Source: Saccopteryx bilineata (taxonomy: Eukaryota; Chordata; Mammalia; Chiroptera; Emballonuridae). From it: a DNA stretch of 64,000 bases. This document shows positions 57,891-64,000 of the stretch, piece after piece. Within the stretch, counting starts at the first letter, position 1; every line of letters starts with the position of its first letter. Below the pieces are notes generated by a model. The model made no database searches, was not told the DNA's origin, and saw nothing but the letters and a program-made list of their open reading frames with translations. A program made the translations under genes and the position numbers. The stretch is from contig NC_089490.1 of NCBI RefSeq assembly GCF_036850765.1, positions 275,914,482-275,978,481 on the forward strand. The letters are read 5' to 3'.

Positions 57891-59340
57891 AATTCTTGGA
57901 AGCTCTCTGTGGGTTACAGTCTCTATTTTCTCGTAATTGATGAAAATTTAGCTTTCTGTTTTGGATGATTTTTGTCTTAGTTCTGTCTAATGAGGCTGAG
58001 TCCATTAGGAGGATTAGTGGAAGGGACTGCAGAAATGTATTTCCATGTATCCTAATGGAAAAACTCTCCCTCTAGGCTGAAAAGGATTTTCCTGTTTAAT
58101 AAGGGGAACATTTCTTCTCCGTGGCCATGAAGCTGTGTCTACTTGAATCCCCTGAGGCACTTATGAGTGAAAAATAGAGCATCGGTAATTTGGTAAGAAT
58201 TCAGAAAACAAAACTTTGAGCCAACAATGGCATTTCTGTTTGTTCCTGTCCTTCCCTTACTTCTAAAGATTAGTCAATACTTCATTCTGTTTTTCTTGGT
58301 TCAGAGCATATGGTAATAAAAAATATTACCATCAGAGTCGGAGAAGTCTGTGGTATTAATTGTCATTAATCATCACAAATATGAACAAAATCCTTAACAG
58401 TGTGTGCCAAATGCTAACTAAGTGTGTGTGTTTGTTAGGTTCAAGGCTCAAATGATGTTAAAAGGTAAAATGATTGTCTGCATATTTTAACTTAAAACAG
58501 CTTTTATTTGTTACATACTTTTTTCACACATTGAAAATATAGTACTGGAAATTAAATTTCTAATGGAAACAAAGAGATTTCTCTCATTGCTAAATTATAG
58601 TTGTCTTTAAAAAATTCCTCACCTACCCAATGTGAAAAAGAACACTTGACACCATATTTAATTTAAATTGCCTTCTTCCCCACCCTTTTTTTTTTTTTAC
58701 CAGACTTTCTTCCAGCCATCTAATGAGCAAACGTACAGTGTGGATATGTTGAGTGCAAGTAGTCTGGAATTAATTTCCTGTCCAAAAATTACTTGAGTGA
58801 TTTGATATTCTTGAAGTTCTTTTACTATATTCTGTAGATAAATTGATCATTTGTACAGGTTTTTCAAGTACCTATTTTTAATATTATACTTATAAATGCA
58901 TTCAGGCAATGGATCATAATTTTGTGTTTAAGAAATTATGGTCAGTGCAACAACGTAGAATCCTTAATATTGAATAGAGTAGAAATCGCACACAAAAAAA
59001 TAAAAGAGTAAATGGAGGTGCAAAGAGAGAGCCTGAGGGGCCTCCCAGTATCTCTAACCACAATCATGCATGCCTTCCAGACTTCATTAAACCCTTAACT
59101 GAAAAAAAAAATTAACCATTCTGAAATAACTTATCTTAACTTTTTACTAGTTCTTCTCTGCTTTGTTTATTGCAGTTTTATATTCAGTATTGATATTTAG
59201 TAGGGAAAGTTTTCTGCATTAATTTTATAGTATCTTCTAAATTATCTACCTTAGTTCACTTTTTCAAAAGAACTTCAAGTTTATTTTGTGATGCTATAAA
59301 AATATACTTTGGGGATTTTAATTTAATTTTGAAGACGCTT
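57891..59340. other. AT-rich intergenic DNA
   Basis: No supported feature. A T run occurs at 58687-58699 and an A run near 59101-59110. Confidence 0.5.
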
Positions 59341-59355
59341 ATAAATAACTTTATA

Positions 59356-60553
59356 AGACCTAAATATAAGACCTGAAACAATAAAGTACATAGAAGAAGA
59401 CATAGGTACTAAAATCATGGACCTGGGTTTTAAAGAACATTTTATGAACTTGACACCAATGGCAAGAGAAGTGAAGGCAAAGATAAATGAATGGGACTAC
59501 ATCAGAATAAAAAGTTTTTGCTCAGCAAGAGAAACTGATATAAAAATAAACAGACAGCCAACTAAATGGGAAATGATATTTTCAAACAACAGCTCAGATA
59601 AGGGCCTAATATCCAAAATTTACAAAGAACTCATAAAACTCAACAACAAACAAACAAACAATCCCATAAAAAAATGGGAAGAGGACATGAACAGACACTT
59701 CTCCCAGGAAGAGATACAAATGGCCAACAGATATATGAAAAGATGCTCAGCTTCATTAGTTATTAGAGAAATGCAAATCAAAACTACAATGAGATACCAC
59801 CTCACCCCTGTTAGATTAGCTATTATCAACAAGACGGGTAATAGCAAATGTTGGAGAGGCTGTGGAGAAAAAGGAACCCTCATTCACTGTTGGTGGGACT
59901 GTAAAGTAGTACAACCATTATGGAGGAAAGTATGGTGGTTCCTCAAAAAACTGAAAATAGAACTACCTTATGACCCAGCAATCCCTCTACTGGGTATATA
60001 CCCCAAAACCTCAGAAACATTGATACGTAAAGACACATGTAGCCCCATGTTCATTGCAGCACTGTTCACAGTGGCCAAGACATGGAAACAACCAAAAAGC
60101 CCTTCAATAGAAGACTGGATAAAGAAGATGTGGCACATATACACTATGGAATACTACTCAGCCATAAGAAATGATGACATCAGATCATTTACAGCAAAAT
60201 GGTGGGATCTTGATAACATTATAAGGAGTGAAATAAGTAAATCAGAAAAAAACAAGAACTACATGATTCCATACATTGGTGGAACATAAAAATGAGACTA
60301 AGAGACATGGACAAGAGTGTGGTGGTTACCAGGGGTGGGGGGAGGGAGGACATGGGAGGGAGGGAGGGAGAGAGGGGGAGGGGGAGGGGCACAGAGAACT
60401 AGATAGAGGGTGACGGAGGACAATCTGACTTTGGGCGAGGGGTACGCAACATAATTTAATGACAAAATAACCTAGACATGTTTTCTTTGAATATATGTAC
60501 CCTGATTTATTAATGTCATCCCATTACCATTAATAAAAATTTATTTAAAAAAA
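59356..60553 (+). mobile_element. Young L1, 5'-truncated
   Basis: Starts in ORF2 (ACCTAAATATAAGACCTGAA), passes through the G-rich 3' UTR tract at 60332-60390 and ends near TTAATGTCATCCCATTACC with an A-rich end. The left TSD copy ATAAATAACTTTATA is at 59341-59355. The right copy is not at the L1 end but 400 bp further on, at 60955-60969. It is a slightly different subfamily from the 24 and 52 kb copies (for example a TTATCAACAAGACG string). Confidence 0.93.
59417..60289 (+). pseudogene. L1 ORF2 C-terminal fragment, open frame
   Basis: A 290-codon frame covers only the region after the RT domain, including the intact Cys-rich motif C-x3-C-x7-H-x4-C. It stays open to the natural ORF2 stop at 60287-60289. 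Endonuclease and RT are absent through 5' truncation, so it has no retrotransposition ability. The Met at 59417 is internal to ORF2, not a true start. Confidence 0.92.
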
Positions 60554-60954
60554 TTATCCACCTAATAGTTTTATGTATAAGTTAAAATTACTATATTTAA
60601 AAATTATAATGTATATAAGTAGGACTATACTAGGAGATATAGTGATATAGTAGTCAACATGGATTGCAAGGTTTACAAAATATGATTTTGTTAGAAAATA
60701 GAGTGTTATTCTAAAATAAAATGACTAACTATTCCAAAAATGTACAAGGAAAAAAATATATAAAATGCTTCTCCCAAATGTTATTTATCATGGACAATGC
60801 TGATTAATATGTAAAGGGTTTATCTATATGAGATATGTTTTAAAATTAGTATCAAATATTATATTGACACTAAAATTTGATTTTGTTTGTTAAAATGACA
60901 AATTTTCTTAGATTATTGGTTTGCTTTTAATAAAGGTTTGTAAGAAAAAAATAA
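60554..60954 (+). other. Probable L1 3'-transduced flank
   Basis: Between the L1's own A-rich end and the right TSD copy lies about 390 bp of AT-rich unique-looking sequence. It ends with a polyadenylation signal AATAAA (60929-60934) ten bases before an A-rich tail (60945-60954). This is the expected structure of DNA copied from downstream of a source L1 whose transcript read through its own weak poly-A site. Confidence 0.8.
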
Positions 60955-61148
60955 ATAAATAACTTTATAGTTGTTATTAACTTTGCAACAGTTATCACTT
61001 CCAAAATTTGTCAGCGCATTATTGTAGACTTCAAGAAATATCATTAATGGAAATAAATTATAGTTTCCTTAGTTCAACAAATTTCTGAACTTGCTACCAG
61101 CAGGCAGAACCTGACATCAGTAATGTTTTGTGATGAAATACACTGTAG

Positions 61149-61196
61149 ATATGTGTGACTGTATGTGTGTGCATGTATGTGTGTGTGTGTGTGTGT
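61149..61196. repeat. (TG)n microsatellite
   Basis: TG repeats with ACTGTA and CATGTA interruptions, the last 18 bp uninterrupted. Confidence 0.93.
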
Positions 61197-61469
61197 TTTG
61201 AGGTGGGTTTGCTATGATTCAAATAGCTTTAGAAAGAGGCTTTATGCTAATTTTATATAAAACAATAACAGCATTTTTTTGTGAAACTTCAGTAGACATG
61301 GAAATGGAATGCAAATATTGATGACTGTTTTTGCAGAAGATAGTAACTCTATTCTTGAATATAATGTGTAATATGTTAAACAAGTGACTCCTTTGTGCTT
61401 TTATTTAGACAACTACATCTTAATAAATTAATTTATAGATCCACACAGCTAGAACAATACCACATGTAT
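61197..61469. other. Intergenic, nothing recognised
   Basis: No supported feature. Confidence 0.4.
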
Positions 61470-61575
61470 AAGAGGAAGAAACTGAAGATCAGATAGATCA
61501 AGTGATTCATTCAAGGTCACCTAGTTAGAAAACGTTAGAGCTGGGATTTGAACTCAGATATTCTGCTACTTTCCT
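61470..61575 (-). mobile_element. MIR SINE core, antisense
   Basis: GAGGAAGAAACTGAAGATCA, TTCATTCAAGGTCACCTAGT, AACGTTAGAGCTGGGATTTG and AACTCAGATATTCTGCTAC are the MIR core and head reversed. Confidence 0.8.
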
Positions 61576-62436
61576 AGATATTTAAGCTGTATTGATCAGG
61601 TTAGGGATGCTGGCTATGAGCCTAGTACAGGAAGGAAAGTTACATCATGTTTTTGTTTTTATGTGGAGGTTATTTACTTGACTTGATTCATGTTTTACAA
61701 AAAGTAAACCTAGGGCAAAAATCAATTAGAAAAACATTCTATTGATTGAAAGGTACTTGAATGAAAAGGCTGTTTATTAAGCCAGAATTTAGCTAAAGTG
61801 CCTCAGTGTGGGGCCCACACCCAGCTTCCACCTTCCCCTCCCATGGCCTCCTGAGATGTTAAAATTGGGTTATGAAAAAAGTCTTTCAGTTTTGTTCAAA
61901 TGAGTCCTTGGGAATTTTTGAAAATGAGCTCATATATATGAAAGAGTTGTTTCTGATTGACATACTCTATTGAACAACATCTGTGGTCTAGAAATGAAAA
62001 TAATCACTCATTATCTCCTTATTCTAAATAAATGTTTGTGAAGCTTTTCTAAATTGGAAAGCTTTCATTGTCATATGCCTACTTCATGAGGCACTTTAAG
62101 CCATCCTGAAATGTGGAGCTTTTACAAGGACATATGGGAGCCACTCCCAGGGGCTCTGCAGTGCTTAGGCTCCTAGGCTAAATTGCTCTACATTCTAAGT
62201 AAAATCCAGATGCCAGCTCTAGTTTCTCAGCTCTGCAGGGTGAGAGAATTTGCCTTGAATCTCATGGCCCACTCACTGTGCCTGAGCAATGGTACAGTCC
62301 AAGGGAGGCCAAGCTGCTCATGAAATCTCCAGGAATTTCAAGGAAACCTGATAGGCTCAGAGTCTTCCTGACTCTTGGAGTTGGCTTCTTCCTGAGCAGT
62401 GTCTGTCTTTTTTATTTAAAAAAATATTTATTTTTA
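61576..62436. other. Intergenic, nothing recognised
   Basis: No supported feature. Confidence 0.5.
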
Positions 62437-62990
62437 GGTTCAAATGCTTTATTTTTTTAGAAATTAAATTTAATAGGGTGACATTGGTCCACAGGATTAC
62501 ACAAGTTTCAAGTGTACATCTCCATAGCATGTGATCTATACATTGCATTGTATGCCCATCACCCAAAGTCAAACCCCCTTCCCTCATCGTATGTTTGGCT
62601 CTCTTTATCCCTCATTATTTCCCAACTCCTTTCTTCTGGTAATCACTGCACTTTTGTCTATGTCTGTGAGTCTCACTTTTATATCCCACACATGGATGCA
62701 ATTATATAGTTCTTAGCTTTGCCTGACTGACTCATTTCACTTACTGTAATGTTCTCAAGGTCCATCCATGTTCTTACAAATAGCAGTATTTTACTTTTTT
62801 TTATGGCTGAGCAGTGTTCCATTGTATATATGTACTATATCTTCTTTACCTAATCCTCTATTGAAGGACGCTTTGGTTGTTCTCATGTCTTGGCCATTGT
62901 GACTTATGTTGCAATGAACATGAGGGTGCATATATCTTTAGGAACAAATGTTTCTGAATTCTCAGATGGATACCCAGTAGAGGGAAACTA
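62437..62990 (-). mobile_element. L1 3' end, antisense, 5'-truncated
   Basis: AAATTTAATAGGGTGACATT, CCCATCACCCAAAGTCAAAC, TTATGGCTGAGCAGTGTTCC, TGTCTTGGCCATTGTGAC and ATACCCAGTAGAGGGAAACT give the antisense 3' UTR and ORF2 C-terminus. It is more diverged than the L1 at 10.9 kb. No clear TSD. Confidence 0.88.
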
Positions 62991-64000
62991 GTTCGTCAAA
63001 AAATTAAGAATACAAAAAAAAAAAAAAAGAATACAGTTACTTTATGGCACAGTGTCTGTTTTTAATGTAGATCTCATCTCTTCATGGGGAGATTTCCTCC
63101 ACATGCCTCACCCTCTAACCCCCTTAAATGTTCTCTCCCAGTTCTGAATGTCCGAGCCTCTGTGGTAGTTGTTTTCTGATAACCATCATGCTCTCTGCCC
63201 CGTATTCCCAATCCTTCCCTTTCATGAATGCACTGCATTTTCTTTTCTAAGATTATTAGTGTGTGTGAATTGTGTTATGTACCACATCAGCTTTCTTTGG
63301 GTTCCTATTGTTGGCTTCCCTTGCATACCTCCCCCTTTTTAAAATTTCTTTACCTTAGTCTTATCCTTACATATTGGAGGCTTTTCTCAAATGACTGATG
63401 ATGCTTGGTCGCCCACTTTTATTTGAAAGGGAGTTGATAAAAACCTGATTAAAGGTCCCAGGTGAGTGTTTTCCTCAGTGGGGCTATACTGCAGGTGGTC
63501 TTAATATTGGCCTCAACGTTTTGCTGGAAAACCCACAAATGTCTGTCTCTAAGTTTTTCTTCTCAAACTGGTCCATTTTCTCGGGAGGAATTTGCCATTC
63601 TCTCTTGTATGCATCATAAGCTGGCTGCTGTCACTGTAGGTTCTGGGTGAAGATATGGGCCTGGGACACCAAGGTAGTTTCTAGACCTGTGCTGTCCTGT
63701 TTAAAATAGATTAGAATTTAACAAAATTACTTTCTTAGTCACACTAGACACATATCAAGGGCTTACGGTCAGAATTGGTCCCTGAACAGTTGGACAGCTC
63801 AGATATAGAACATACCCATCATCTCAGAGTTCAATCTAAGAGCATTGCCTCAATAGAGCCCAATGCCCTGAGATTAGAATGCTTGTGGTTCACCCTCTGC
63901 AGAAAGAAAACTGCAGCATTTGCCTGGGGTGGGGATGGGAACTCTGCCTCTCCCACTGACGGATGATAGAAGCTTCTTTTTAAGCTGCTTATTATGCTTT
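62991..64000. other. Intergenic, nothing recognised
   Basis: An A run at 63016-63028. The rest, to the window end, shows no gene or repeat that I can support. Confidence 0.5.

Overview
This window looks like non-coding mammalian chromosome, most likely from a bat. It is AT-rich and full of interspersed repeats. It holds no convincing host protein-coding exon, no true tRNA or rRNA gene, and nothing bacterial or viral in layout. The bat call rests on two abundant tRNA-headed SINE types that I remember from chiropteran genomes (no database was consulted), together with young L1s, old mammalian repeats (MIR, L2, MLT1, L1M) and a hAT MITE. Family and species are not settled.

Three SINE types recur. 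Type A is about 370-410 bp; it starts GCCCTGGCC, has clear A and B boxes and ends in GA/A-rich sequence. Type B is about 180 bp and its head reads GCCTGACCTGTGGTGGCGC. Type C is about 380 bp, older, and relatively GA-rich at its 3' end. Many copies keep visible target-site duplications (TSDs), so insertions can be bounded precisely.

Layout: 0-10 kb has SINEs, an L2-like stretch and MLT1-like LTRs. At 10.9-12.3 kb an antisense L1 3' end carries an inserted SINE B and abuts a SINE A that shares its target sequence. At 14-15.5 kb are a Tigger-type DNA transposon, an L1M piece and a hAT MITE. 15.5-23.4 kb is mostly unrecognised. At 24.0-25.4 kb is a young truncated L1, and at 26.0 kb a SINE reduced to its tRNA-like head. 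At 28-32 kb an old L1 is followed by a cluster of endogenous-retrovirus-like LTR sequences in both orientations. 32-47 kb alternates SINEs, MIR/L1M/L2 relics and two further LTR-like units. 47.6-51.5 kb is almost repeat-free to the eye. At 52.4-54.4 kb is a second young L1 nearly identical to the one at 24 kb. 57-60.9 kb has an older L1 and a young L1 that seems to have carried about 390 bp of flanking DNA with it. A final antisense L1 3' end lies at 62.4-63.0 kb.

The only protein-like reading frames are remnants of L1 ORF2 (each broken or 5'-truncated) and a decayed transposase N-terminus in the Tigger element. The most notable observations are the L1 3' transduction at 59.3-61.0 kb, the head-only SINE at 26.0 kb, the thrice-used target at 10.9-12.3 kb and the LTR cluster at 28.5-32.1 kb. 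I see no evidence of a previously undescribed biological system.
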